In this document: positions 54,335 through 64,000 of the stretch, piece by piece
Layout: every line of letters starts with the position of its first letter
Position numbering within the stretch: the first letter of the stretch is position 1
Source of the DNA: Mastigamoeba balamuthi
Taxonomy: Eukaryota > Evosea > Mastigamoebida > Mastigamoebidae
Assembly (NCBI GenBank): GCA_902651635.1
Contig: CACRSC010000042.1
Span: 167,183-231,182 of the forward strand
DNA length: 64,000 bases
Direction of reading: 5' to 3'
Program-made: the position numbers and the translations under genes
The notes under the pieces: model-generated
Told to the model about the DNA's origin: nothing
Databases searched by the model: none
Seen by the model: the letters and a program-made list of their open reading frames with translations, nothing else

Positions 54335-56617
54335 ATGCGCGGAATAATCAATTTCGCCCTTCTGGAGACCGGCACCAATACAAGCGATCAAACGGCGCTG
54401 AGCACCTGGGCTTTCGCTCGCGTGCTGCAGCCGTCCTACTGGTGGAGCCCCAGCGCTGCGCCGCAGCCGCCGCCGCCCGCTCCGGAAGCCGCCCTCCCCG
54501 CCCAGGCGGCGCCCCAGGAGCCCCCGCTCGCGCACTTTGTGCGGTTCATCGACCCGGAGCCCTACCTGGGCGACGACTGGGTGGTCCTGCGGAAAGAGGT
54601 TCGCACTTCTCAGCAGATTCCCAGTGCTCTCCCCGGGTTGGTAGTCCTCAGCAGATTCTTTCTTTCGAGAATCTCTATCTTGTCAACCGGGAAATTCAAA
54701 CCGGCGCCCACACTGCAGGACCCGACGGCTGGGCAGCAGCAGCGGGCGATAAGTGCGCAGCAGCCCATGGAGCTGCCCCAGGGTGTACCGGATGCCGCCT
54801 GCGTCACCGTGCGCAAGAAGAAGCCCGTGGACGGGCCCTCTGTGCCCGCGGCCTCCTCCACCTCGGCGGTCTGTGACGTCACGGCGCGCGCCGGGCCGCG
54901 CCACGCTGCTGAGCAGCTGGTGGGCTCGTACGCTGTGTCGCCCATGTCTGGCGTGCCGCCCGCTGCGCCCACGCGCCACCGCCGCAGGCTCGAGCCCATC
55001 GACCCAGCGGCCCTCTCCTCGGCCCGCGCAAAAGGTTCCCGCGCAATCCAGCAATTGATTCGCCTTTCGCTTGAATGAATTGCGAGTAACCGGCACGCAA
55101 TTAGATTCAAGCGCGAGTTTGGAGAAAAAGGAGACCGCGGAGCACAAAGTGAGCCACCACCACCGGCGCAAGCCCACCAGCGCGGACGCCGTCGGGGCAG
55201 CGGCCCCAGTCGCCGTCGCCGCGGGGTCCGCGCGCCTCGCACGCGCGACGGTCGAGCTGGCGTCGTACAAGCAGGACATGAACAAGTCGCCCATCGTGGT
55301 GGTGCCCAAGCCCCCGCAGACGCGAAGGCGCGCCTCGGACTGCACGGCAGCGCTGGCCTCGTACGAGGCGCGCATGCCTTCCGCGGGCGAGCAGTTTGTC
55401 GACTTTGTGGTGACGCGATCCGAGGCAGACGAGCTGTTCCGCGTGTGGCACGACAGCATGTGGCTCGCTCCCGGGTCCATCGGGTAACCCTCGGCTATCT
55501 GTCGACTACGTCGGTCCCTCACCGCACTGCTTTCAGGGAGTCGCTCAAGAACGCCTCGTGCGACGCTCTGTTCATTCCGTACTGGGCGTTCACCGGCGTG
55601 GCCATCACCAAGAGGCCCCAGGCCGACTCCAAGGGCTACGTCACGCAGAAGTTCGTCGACTATCTCGCGTGCGCCGTCCGCGCCGAAAACGACAGCGGGG
55701 TCGCGCTGGAGGTGCTCGCGGAGATCGCCTCGTGGAAGCTCAAGGGCGCGAGGTCGCTGGCAGTGGCGAGGTCGCTGGGCGAACCCATGGGCGCGCGGGC
55801 GGGCGGGGCGCGGACCGTGGAGCCCGCCGAGTATGAGCTCGCGTGGGCGACGGCGTCGCAGGCGCTCGTGTCCTTCATGGCGGCCTCTGCCGAGCCCAAG
55901 CTCGGGTGCCCCGACGGTGTCACCACTTTCGAGGACGTTGCGCACAGGTACTGCATTGAGTGTGGATGTGGCGCAGTTCGATTGATTCGCTCCTTGTGTG
56001 ATCGCAGGCTGCTGTACATGCCGGTGTACCGCTACCGCTACATGCACGACGGGAAGGAGTACATCTTCATGGTCAACGGGCAGAGCGGCGCGAACCACGG
56101 CGACCGCCCGTACGGTGTCGGGAGCTTCCCGCGGACCCTGGCCAAGTTCCTCACGGGCGCCGTCTTCAGCGTCAACGGGACCCGCGTCGAAGTCGTCACC
56201 GGGTCCAAGCTCACCGACATCGACCAGGTCCCCTCTGGCTGCTACGATCCCGGCGCGTTCTATGTCGTGCCGCCGCCGTCGGACCAGTTCCTGCTGGCAG
56301 CAGCGACGGGCTGCGTGGAGCTCAAGAACGCCAGGGGCTCTGCGCCCGTCGTGCTGCAGGCCCAGTGGCGCGGCTCGAGGTCGCTGGGGCGCACGTACAG
56401 GCTGAAGCCGGGCGAGTCCTCGGTGTTCGACTACAGCGGCAGCTGGTGCCTCAAGCTGCTCGACGGGTCGCCCGAGCAGCTCGGTGCGTTTGTTTTTCAC
56501 TGCAATTGCAATATCTGACATCCCTGATCAGATATTTTGCGATGTGAGACTTCCGGAGGCGGCGAGGGCACAGACAAGCTCGGCATGGTCCGGCGAAGCC
56601 TGGGCCCGGACGAGTGA
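54335..56617 (+). CDS. unknown protein with YRYMHDGKEYIFMVNGQSG domain
   Basis: Six exons join in phase: 54335-54598, 54719-55034, 55087-55483, 55536-55947, 56007-56483 and 56559-56617, giving about 640 aa. The N-terminal half is Pro/Ala-rich and basic, likely disordered. The C-terminal half is globular. It includes FIPYWAFTGVAITKRPQ, RLLYMPVYRYRYMHDGKEY and VNGQSGANHGDRPYG; the last resembles a bacterial and protist motif (vy-Y-gk-Y-vNGqTG-v-GeRPyS) usually found after zinc ribbons, although no paired cysteines are seen here. It then runs into a beta-rich end (RGSRSLGRTYRLKPGESSVF) and GPDE. Function is unknown. Confidence 0.65.
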
Positions 56618-56763
56618 ACGGGGCGCCTATGGATAACCTTGTTTTTTGCTTTTGATTTCTGGTGGTGGGCTGACGACACAGATTGCATCAACAGTCAACA
56701 CCTTTGCTCTTCTTTTTTGCCTTTGCCCTTTGTCTCTGGTCTCGGCGCTGAGAGAAAAAGAAG

Positions 56764-58959
56764 ATGGCGGGCAAGCTCGAGATGCAGGAGCCCAAGCTCG
56801 AGACGACGTTCGCGCGCGTGGTGGTGGTGGACAACATCCCCGTCGTGCCCAAGGAGAAGCTGGAGAAGCTCATCACGTTTGTGACGCGCGTCATGGTCAC
56901 CGCGGGGCCCCTCGCCACCGACGGCGTCTTCATCCCCACCGACGAGGCCGGCGCCACCAAGGGCTACGGCTTCTTCGAGTACACCAACGAGGCCGACGCC
57001 CACTCGGCCCTCGACAAGCTCCAGGGCTACAAGGTCTCCCCTGCGCCCCCAAAACCCTCCTGCCAAAATATCTACTACAAAATATCTCACCTGAGTGCGT
57101 TTCAAACGGCGCGCGGGATGAGCGCAGATGGACAAGAACCACGCGTTCAGGATCAGCAAGTTCGACGACATCGAGAGGTACGCCAACGTGCCCGAGAAGT
57201 TCGAGCCCAAGAAGGTGAACCCGTACGTCGAGCGCGAGGACCTCGGCACGTGGCTCGAGGACCCGCGCTACCTCCAGGGCGCCGAGCAGTTCCTCACGCA
57301 GTTCGCCGACGATGTGCGCGATACTCTCCCCCCCCTCCGGCAAATATCTCCCACGGCAGATTCCCGAATCTAATCCCGCCCCATGGAATCCAGATCGACA
57401 TCCAGTGGCACCTGCCGCACCAGACCAAGACGGACCTGGCGTGCCCGCACAAGACCGTCCGGGCGGACACGGTGGCGACGTGGTCGCCGCGCGGGACGTA
57501 CGTGACGACGTTCCACGTGCAGGGGGTGATGCTGTGGGGGTCGAACAAGACGACGTTTGTGAAGCTGTTCAAGTACCCGCACTCGGACGTGCGGTACGCG
57601 GCGCTGTCGCCGCGGGAGACGTACCTGGTGACGGCGCGGGACCACGGGGCGGCCGACGCGCAGCCGGTGATCGTGTGGGACGTGAAGGGGCAGAAGGCGC
57701 TGCGGACGTTCCTGCCGGCGGAGCGCAGCAGGGCGGAGGAGGCGGCCAGCGGGAAGCGGGACGACCAGCCGCGGAGGCTGAACCCGACGGCGCTGATGCC
57801 GGCGCCGCTGTTCTGGAGCGCCGACGACAAGTACGTGGCGCGGGTGGTGCAGGACGCGGTGGAGGTGTACGAGATGCCGACGTTCGCGCTGGTGGGCGGG
57901 GCGCCTGTGCGGGCCAACGGGGTGCAGGAGATCTGCTGGTCGCCGCGGGACAGCGTGCTGTCGTACTTTGTGCCCGAGCGCAACAGCCAGCCGGCGCGCG
58001 TGGTGCTGTACGACGTGCGCAAGCGGGCGGAGCTGCGGCAGTGCAACGTGTTCAACGTGGCCGACTGCCGGATGGTGTGGCAGAGCGAGGGCCGCTACCT
58101 GGCGGTGCGGGTGTCGACGGTGACCAAGGCCAACAAGCCGCCGGTGACCAACTTCATCGTCGTGAGCCTCGAGGGCAAGAGCATCACGACCGAGATGATC
58201 GAGCTGCCCGAGCGCGTCGTGTCGTTCGCGTGGGAGCCCGCGGGCTCGCGGCTGGCGGTGGTGCACACGGACGGGGCGGCGGGCAAGACGTCGGTGTCGT
58301 TCTACGAGATGGCGTCGAAGAAGCCGGTGCTGCTCAAGAAGGTCGAGAAGAAGACGTGCACGGACCTGTTCTGGTCGCCGCGCGGCGGGACGATGGTGCT
58401 GGCCGACCTGGTGTCGCCGACGGGCATCATGGAGTTCTTCAACGTCAACGACATGGAGGTCATGGCCATCGCCGAGCACTACAGCACGTCGTCGGTCGAG
58501 TGGGACGCCTCGGGGCGCTACGTGGCCATCGTGACGTCGGCGTGGGAGCACCCCACGGCCGACAGCGGCTACTACCTCTACCACTTCACGGGCGAGCAGA
58601 TGAACAAGGTGCTCCGCCAGAAGTTCTACCAGCTCAAGTGGCGCCCGCGCCCCAGGACCCTGCTCGACGACAAGGACCTCAAGCAGCTCAAGGCCAAGAT
58701 GCCCGAGTTTGTCAAGCGCTTCGAGGCCGAGACCCTCAACGTCCGCTCCCAGCTCGACGCCCAGGAGCGCGCCAGGCGCGAGCACGAGGAGAAGCTCTTC
58801 AACGACCGCCTCGCCAAGCGCATCGACGAGTACCGCCGCGAGGCCCGCGACCGCGTCCTCATCCGCGACGGCTACGCCAGCGACAACGAGGCCGACTTTG
58901 TCCCCTCGTCCACCGTCCTCTCCGAGGTCGTCCTCGACGAGAAGGTCGTCCCCCTCTGA
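56764..58959 (+). CDS. EIF3B: eukaryotic translation initiation factor 3 subunit b
   Basis: eIF3b is the core scaffold of eIF3, binding eIF3a, g, i and j on the 40S ribosome. Three exons (56764-57033, 57128-57313, 57394-58959) give about 673 aa. The N-terminal RRM shows VVVVDNIPVVPKEKLEKL and KGYGFFEYTNEADAHSAL. The linker has KNHAFRISKFDDIERYANVP and EDPRYLQGAEQF, typical of PRT1. The rest is the nine-bladed beta-propeller with TWSPRGTYVTTFH, FWSADDKYVARV, LFWSPRGGTMVLAD and VEWDASGRYVAIVTS, then a C-terminal helix rich in Arg/Glu. Both introns contain AAATATCT. The start ATG follows the previous gene's stop by 146 bp. Confidence 0.96.
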   Translation: MAGKLEMQEPKLETTFARVVVVDNIPVVPKEKLEKLITFVTRVMVTAGPLATDGVFIPTDEAGATKGYGFFEYTNEADAHSALDKLQGYKVSPAPPKPSCQNIYYKISHLSAFQTARGMSADGQEPRVQDQQVRRHREVRQRAREVRAQEGEPVRRARGPRHVARGPALPPGRRAVPHAVRRRCARYSPPPPANISHGRFPNLIPPHGIQIDIQWHLPHQTKTDLACPHKTVRADTVATWSPRGTYVTTFHVQGVMLWGSNKTTFVKLFKYPHSDVRYAALSPRETYLVTARDHGAADAQPVIVWDVKGQKALRTFLPAERSRAEEAASGKRDDQPRRLNPTALMPAPLFWSADDKYVARVVQDAVEVYEMPTFALVGGAPVRANGVQEICWSPRDSVLSYFVPERNSQPARVVLYDVRKRAELRQCNVFNVADCRMVWQSEGRYLAVRVSTVTKANKPPVTNFIVVSLEGKSITTEMIELPERVVSFAWEPAGSRLAVVHTDGAAGKTSVSFYEMASKKPVLLKKVEKKTCTDLFWSPRGGTMVLADLVSPTGIMEFFNVNDMEVMAIAEHYSTSSVEWDASGRYVAIVTSAWEHPTADSGYYLYHFTGEQMNKVLRQKFYQLKWRPRPRTLLDDKDLKQLKAKMPEFVKRFEAETLNVRSQLDAQERARREHEEKLFNDRLAKRIDEYRREARDRVLIRDGYASDNEADFVPSSTVLSEVVLDEKVVPL

Positions 58960-59236
58960 GCTGTCCTACCCCGCCTCCCTCCCTGCTGCCCCCGCCTTCG
59001 CCTTGCCCTGCCCGCTTGTGGCCCGTTTCCCCTCGCCCTTCGGCTGTCGCTCCCCCGCTCCCGCTGTGCTGCCTCGACCCTTCTGGCGGCCACATGCGAA
59101 ACTGGTACTGGCGATGGTGGCATGCCAAACGAGAGACAATGCAAACAGCAAGTGGTGGTTCTCTGTGCCTCAGTCTGGTTGTTTTCCTTGCTTTCCGATG
59201 CTGTGCTGGGCTCTTCTTATCCGTGTTTGTGCCTTG
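58960..59236. other. short intergenic region
   Basis: Pyrimidine-rich 3' region of eIF3b followed by the convergent 3' end of the next minus-strand gene; nothing else seen. Confidence 0.35.
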
Positions 59237-60450
59237 TCAAACCTGATCCCCCTTCTGGTCAGCGGCAGCGGCAGCACCACTATCCATGCCCTTGTCGATG
59301 GCGGCGTCCCTCTGCTCGATGAGCTGCTCGATCCTGTCATTCTTCTTGATCTCGTCGTCCTTCTTGATAGTCCTCGCCGTCTCCCTTCTGATCCTTGCGA
59401 TCTCCTCGTTCTTCTCCGTCGTGATAGTCGCGGTCTCCTTCGTGGCCTCAGTGGCCTCCATCCTGGCTGCTTTAACTGCTCCCTCGAGCTTCAGCACATT
59501 CTGTTCCGCCCTCTGGCACTTGCCCCTCCAATACTCAGTGGTGGAAGCGGCAGGCGCATCTAATGTCATGCAAATTGTGCACACACGCTCGCCACGTCAA
59601 CAGGGAGAAATGCATGCGGTGCAAAACGAACAGTCGCGGGTGTCGCCAGCGATGCCCAGCTGCGTGTCCAGCGTAGGAGTACCCTTTCCATCGCCCGCCT
59701 CCTGCTGCAGATTGAGGCGCAGAGGTGAGCAACAGGCTAGCGGGTGCCCCGTAAGACATACCACAGCAACTGGGCGTCACCCCGACAACCGTGAAACAAC
59801 CGGGAAATATCAGCTGTGTGGATATCCCAGTTTTGTGCTCGTGTGCTGGAGTGATGTTGGCGAGTTTTGACATCCCTGTGATGTTGTGCGTGTGTCATCA
59901 CCGGCTGTTTTGCCCATTTCAGTGCACCAGATTTCTTTTCGAAAAGCCGAAATGGGCGAAAAAGCCAACAGTGTTTGGTTTGTCACAGAAGGCAGGCGTG
60001 CTGGTTGTCCCTCAGTCGCTCGCCTTCTTCCTCTTTGATGCGGCCGGCTTCGGGCTCGGCGACGCTGGAGACTCAGCTGCCACCCATTTCCCCAAGAAAC
60101 GCGACGGCAGCTGCGCACGGCGCTCATCCGCACCCACTCTTCAGACTTGGTGACCGTCACCTGTTTCAGCGAGTCGTGCCGGATCAGCCCCGCTGGCTTG
60201 CCGGGGTGCTCCTCCTCGGGCTCCGGTTCCTCCACCAAGGCCGCCTCCACCTCCGCCTCTGCCTCTGCCTCTGCTGACTTCTCTCCCGTCTTCTTCTTCT
60301 TCCCCTCACGCGCCGCCTTATCGCGCCCGTGACAGCATCCCGCCACTTGTCCGCACCAAGTTCCGCAGAACTGGCGATGAAGTCGAGCTCGGCGGTGGTG
60401 AAACACTTCCGCTCGAGCTCCGCACAGGAGTCCGTGCTCAGCGTCCTGTA
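59237..60450 (-). CDS. unknown charged coiled-coil protein, partial
   Basis: I read at least three exon-like blocks. The 5'-most (about 60450-60150) follows a good acceptor (GTTGCTACAG) and includes an acidic/Ala-Glu run (EKSAEAEAEAEVEAALVEEP) ending near IRHDSLKQVTVTK. A middle block near 59720-59620 reads EAGDGKGTPTLDTQLGIAGD. The last (about 59560-59237) is a coiled coil (EYWRGKCQRAEQNVLKLEGA to IEQLIEQRDAAIDKG) with TGA at 59237. The first block changes frame near 60350, so a junction is missing from my model. Upstream exons are not visible and may be interrupted by the repeat island. No family is recognised. Confidence 0.45.
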
Positions 60451-61439
60451 GCAACGAGATAAGGTTCGTTAGGCAGCAACAACTGGCTTTTGTGGTTAAT
60501 TGACAATAAAAACGTTTGAGGCAGAAAAAAACCCATCCCGCTCCTCATTGTGAAGGACATTCCTTGGCAGGAACTCAAGTAGAAGTGTCAACACGATTTT
60601 CCCTCATTTCATTTTCTGTTCTTCACTGTGGTGTTGGCAGGGGGGGGGGGGAGGGAGAGAGAGAGAGAGAGAGGTGGACTGATGTGTGCCTTGACTTTGA
60701 TTTCNCTGTCTCATAAAAGTCAGGGTTGTGCCAATGTCTGGATGTTTCACTGCTGTCTCATGATGTTTCAGTCCAATGTTCTAAAACATCACATCAAGTG
60801 AAACATCCCATGATGCTCAGGTGCTGTGTTGGGGTGAGAGGCTGCTGCTGCCTTCTTTTCTCTCCCCATACTCATCAGAGTGAGCATGGTCATGGATGCT
60901 CTGTGGGAAGTCCTGCTGAACAGAAGAGCCATGACCAATAGGGGCAGGCTGGGTATGCTTCTCTCAGACAGGCCAGCAGTGGGATTTTTGGTCTGAGACA
61001 TCGCTTGGCAAGGTCCTCTTTTTTTGCAGCCTGGTAACAGTTGCGCTCTATTAGCACTCTATTTTGCCATGAAAAATCTACAGCAATCCAAGGACGACTG
61101 GGAGAGGGATGTTGCCTTGAAGCTCTGATATTTGTTGTTGCTCTTTCTTACCCAGAATACTCAGGAGTCAATTGACAGCCCCAGATTTCACTCCAGCACA
61201 GTACTTTCTGCAGCATTCACTACTTGGTCTACAAGGTACACTATCCAGGGCTGACCATGCTCATGGTGCTGCATGTTGTAACACATCTACAGAGAAAAAC
61301 CCCCAAACTCACTTTTTCCATTACAGCTTCCTCAGATACCTTCCTTCAAAGGCTCAGAAGCCCTAATGGTCGCCACATGAAATGTATGTGATGATATTCC
61401 ATATGGAGAAGGTAATGCTGTCACATCAATTGTATTAAC
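60451..61439. other. start of right-hand repeat island
   Basis: The stretch is AT-rich, with a G-run and GA microsatellite at 60642-60673 and an N at 60705. A cluster of AAACATCACATCA/TGATGTTTCA words lies at 60750-60815. No gene is supported. Confidence 0.45.
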
Positions 61440-61830
61440 ATTTTATAGCAGAAGCATCTGCACTACATACCACTATTCAGACCTCCACTACACACTATTG
61501 CTGAAGCAGAAATGCATAGCAGCATATAGCAGAAGGTATGCAGTGGTATGTAGTGAAGCATGTGTATAGTGGCACATAGCAGACCCACATGTAGCAGCAC
61601 ATAGTGGAGGAACTATGTAGCAGTGTGTAGCAGACCCACATGTAGCAGTATGTAGCAGAGGATTTGCATTGCGTGTGGACCAATGTGTAGCACTGTGTAG
61701 CAGAGGTTATAATAAATATTTGTGCATAGCAGACCCATGCATAGCAGCATGTAGTGAAAGGCTGAGTTGTAACAGTATGTAGAAGAGACTGCATAGCAAA
61801 CTGTAGCAGAAGTCTATGTGATTCAGTGGC
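61440..61830. repeat. tandem array of TAGCAGACCCACATGTAGCAG words
   Basis: Imperfect units built on GTAGCAG/CATAGCAG and AGACCCACATG repeat about every 40-60 bp. It is the inverted relative of the array at 34800-35100. Confidence 0.75.
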
Positions 61831-61879
61831 AGATAGTTTTTGAGTTTACATCATTTGTGTGCTATGCTTGCTGGACAGA

Positions 61880-62160
61880 CAGGTGAGCAGTAACACAAAG
61901 GGAAGCAGGTTCTCAGGAATCTGCAGCAGATAAGCCTTGTGCACAGATGACATCAAAGAGATGTTACCTGGGAGCACAAGGCATACCACTGCAGTGCACG
62001 TGACAGGTACTACACATCAGTATCACCTGCAGAGGATGAGCAGTCACTATCATTCTGAGAAATGGAACACAATATCAGACAGATGATCTGCTCTGTTCGT
62101 TGCAGAAAGGGCAGCTGCCTGGAGCCAGGCCAAAGCAGCAGAGAGCAAATGCCAGTTTGT
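61880..62160 (+). mobile_element. element fragment, inverted copy of 34.4-34.7 kb
   Basis: The plus strand carries GGAGCACAAGGCATACCACT followed by text similar to the minus strand of 34413-34720 (WEHKTYC...-type reading), but with in-frame stops. It sits between two tandem arrays. Confidence 0.5.
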
Positions 62161-62219
62161 TATGAACAGCACAGGTATTTTATTGAGAACTTTATTCGAT
62201 TCAAATTACATTAACAGGC

Positions 62220-62600
62220 CTTTTCGATGTACCACTACATAAGGTCTGCTACACTGTGTAGCAACTCGTCAAGCATGTTGCGGTGCATAGCAGAGGCTTG
62301 CATAGCAGTGTGTAGCGAATGATCGAACTGTGCACTGCTATGCAGGCCTTTGCTCCACACTGCTACATAAGGTCTGCTACAGTGCGTAAGGATGCATAGC
62401 AGCATGTAGTTCTACCATTCGCTATGCACTGCTATGCAGGCCTCTGCTACGTGCCACTATGCAGGGTCTGCTACACTGCATAGCAGAGGGTGTGTAGCAG
62501 TGTGTAGTTCTACCATCTGCTACACATCACTACACAGTCCGCCGCTATGCACTGCTACGCAGGGTCCGCTACAGTATGTAGTGGAACCATTCACTACAGG
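62220..62600. repeat. tandem array of CTGCTATGCAGGCC words
   Basis: Units such as GCACTGCTATGCAGGCCTCTG and GTCTGCTACACTGCATAGCAG recur. It directly abuts the 3' end of the repeated multi-exon gene, as the related array at 33260-33660 abuts the other copy on its 5' side. Confidence 0.75.
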
Positions 62601-62735
62601 CTAGGCTGAATCAATTGCAATACAAATGAAATGAAACTGAATCGATCAATCATTGTTTTTGGTGTCATTATGAGAGAGGGAGCAGGCAGCTTCAATCTGG
62701 GGGAAGAGCCTGTTCGTAATGAACAGAAAAGGAAT

Positions 62736-64000
62736 TCAGTGCATGGCATGGGACCCTGCTGCAGCTGCTGCAGCTGCAGTCTCAGTGCCATGCACGGTCT
62801 GCTCCATGAGGTCCATGGCCTCGAGAACAGCCTGAGAGCTGGTGCGGGTCGTGCTGTGCCTGGGTCTCTTGGTCCTTGGCGTGTGTGGGGACTCTGCACG
62901 GGATGAGCTCGCCCTGCCCCTCCTGCATAAATTGTTAGTCATCAAAAAGGAAAGAAAGAGGAGAACTCACGACTCATTGGAGTGCTGATTCCGCCAGACG
63001 GCCTGGATGTGCTCACAGACCACCTTGCGAACAGTAGGGTTCTCTGTGAAGAACGTGATGAACTCAGGAGGCCAGACTGCCTGAATGATTTCATCGAAGT
63101 GCATCTGGGCGTTTCTCCTGTTAATGGTTAGTATTAGGAAAACAATTGTAATGAAAAACGCACTTCCACTCGGGATGGTTCTTGAACAGTGGGGCGTAGT
63201 TGGCCTTTGTCCACTGCTCTATCTGTGCAACAATGGGCCTAGCCATTATTGCAGACAGAGCACTGGAGAAAGGGCCACTCTCGGGAGGAAGGTTGCCCAA
63301 TCCAGGGACTGTATAAGCAATAAGTGTCAAACCTCAGAAAAAAAAAGGGCACGTACCGGAAATGCTGCACATGATCTTCTTCCTGAGGGTCAGGTCCCTT
63401 ATCTGCCTGCTGGAGTCCACGCTCTGCTGCAGCATGTCCAACCTTTTTTTTTGAAAGATATATGTTAGAGTGTTAAGAGAAAATGAAGAGAGAAGGGACC
63501 TACCAGTTTATCAGTTCATGGAATGTGGCAGCATTGAGAATCTGCAGGCCCTTGATGCCTGCCCTGATGTCTGCAAAAGTGCAGAGCTGGGCTGCCTGCT
63601 CCGAAGATGGCTTGAGGTTGAAGGGGGCCAGCAGCTCACGTGCCCTTCCCATCATGTTCGCAATGTGCTGCTGCTCCTCTGCCACTGCACGTTCCTCTGC
63701 TGCTTCTGCTTCATCATGTGCCCTGGTGGGCACTCTGCTGTACTTCTTGCTGCCGACCTGGCGCTCCTCATCACTGGAGAGTTCGGGCTCACTGGCTGAT
63801 GCAGCACAAGCAGTACCTCCTATATGTTTAAGGGAAAAGTGTTAGAGGGGAAAAGAGTTACAGGGTTCTACGTACTTCCCATCACAGACATTGCCTCGGG
63901 TTCAAGGACAGGGGGTGGCGGGATGATGGTGATGATAGGCCCAGTGCAGCCCTTGGTCCTCTGTTTCTTGTCCTTCTTCTTCTTCTTGCTCTCTGCCACA
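62736..64000 (-). CDS. repeated multi-exon element gene, partial at right edge
   Basis: Six exon blocks have GT-AG boundaries: 64000-63876 (continues beyond the window), 63819-63504, 63442-63357, 63308-63164, 63117-62971 and 62922-62736. The protein starts in-window with a Lys-rich nuclear-signal-like run (ESKKKKKDKKQR) and LEPEAMSVMG. It continues PTRAHDEAEAAEERAVAEEQ, LLAPFNLKPSSEQ, MLQQSVDSSRQIRDLTLRKK, VPGLGNLPPESGPFSSALSA, NYAPLFKNHPEWK and MHFDEIIQAVWPPEFITFF. The tail is Ser/Arg-rich and Ala-rich (TPRTKRPRHSTTRTSS). The frame is open across the splices I checked. A decayed paralogue sits at 32-33.2 kb. I recognise no family; it is probably carried by a mobile element. Confidence 0.6.

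Noticed and set aside
57312-59246. 644-codon ORF overlapping eIF3b in another frame
   Set aside because: eIF3b frame carries all conserved propeller motifs; the other frame is compositional noise.

Overview
The window is nuclear DNA from a eukaryotic protist. The genes have many short spliceosomal introns (about 45-200 nt) and very GC-rich coding sequence, and they encode purely eukaryotic machinery (eIF3b, CFIm68, a WASH subunit, a NEK kinase, CD2BP2). A nuclear tRNA-Ile and a mitochondrial complex II subunit are also present. A free-living amoeboid lineage, perhaps amoebozoan, would fit the mixture of a DUF3755-type SANT protein, a TerD fusion, a bacterial-type M2 peptidase and a bacterial/archaeal-type COG2403 GTPase. 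The species cannot be fixed from the sequence.

Layout. 1-2.9 kb: AT-rich DNA with a Tc1/mariner scrap and a spliced orphan gene. 2.9-31.3 kb: dense gene island holding CFIm68-like (-), COG2403 GTPase (-), LRR protein (+), DNAJC21/JJJ1 (-), RAGTM-repeat/Ubl-like/TerD fusion (-), an unknown helical protein (+), a 57-aa membrane protein (-), chromodomain plus propeller-like protein (+), PI synthase (-), EF-hand/coiled-coil tail-anchored protein (-), a transaldolase homologue lacking catalytic residues (+), PDCD5 (-), CD2BP2 (+) and M2 peptidase (+). 31.3-41.8 kb: AT-rich mobile-element island with tandem arrays, a decayed copy of a repeated multi-exon gene, Ty3/gypsy RNase H, a piggyBac-like end and a second retroelement scrap. 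41.8-60.4 kb: second gene island with an MFS transporter, an orphan, NEK kinase, tRNA-Ile(GAU), a SANT/DUF3755 protein, SDHD, WASHC3, a 7TM protein, an unknown protein, eIF3b and an unknown coiled-coil protein. 60.5-64 kb: repeat island again, with a better copy of the multi-exon repeated gene running off the right edge.

Most genes are housekeeping genes on both strands with no operon logic. Several divergent pairs share 100-300 bp promoters (25.64/25.76, 27.90/28.00, 54.05/54.34 kb). By hand reading, about 40 of roughly 60 splice donors have C at intron position +4 (GTACG or GTGCG) instead of GTRAG, and several introns appear to be GC-AG. The most unusual items are the TerD fusion with five RAGTM motifs, the transaldolase homologue that has lost both the Schiff-base Lys and the catalytic Glu, the repeated multi-exon element gene, and the donor bias. 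Three N positions (3840, 37449, 60705) mark assembly joins; the first lies inside an apparent duplicated-haplotype artefact.
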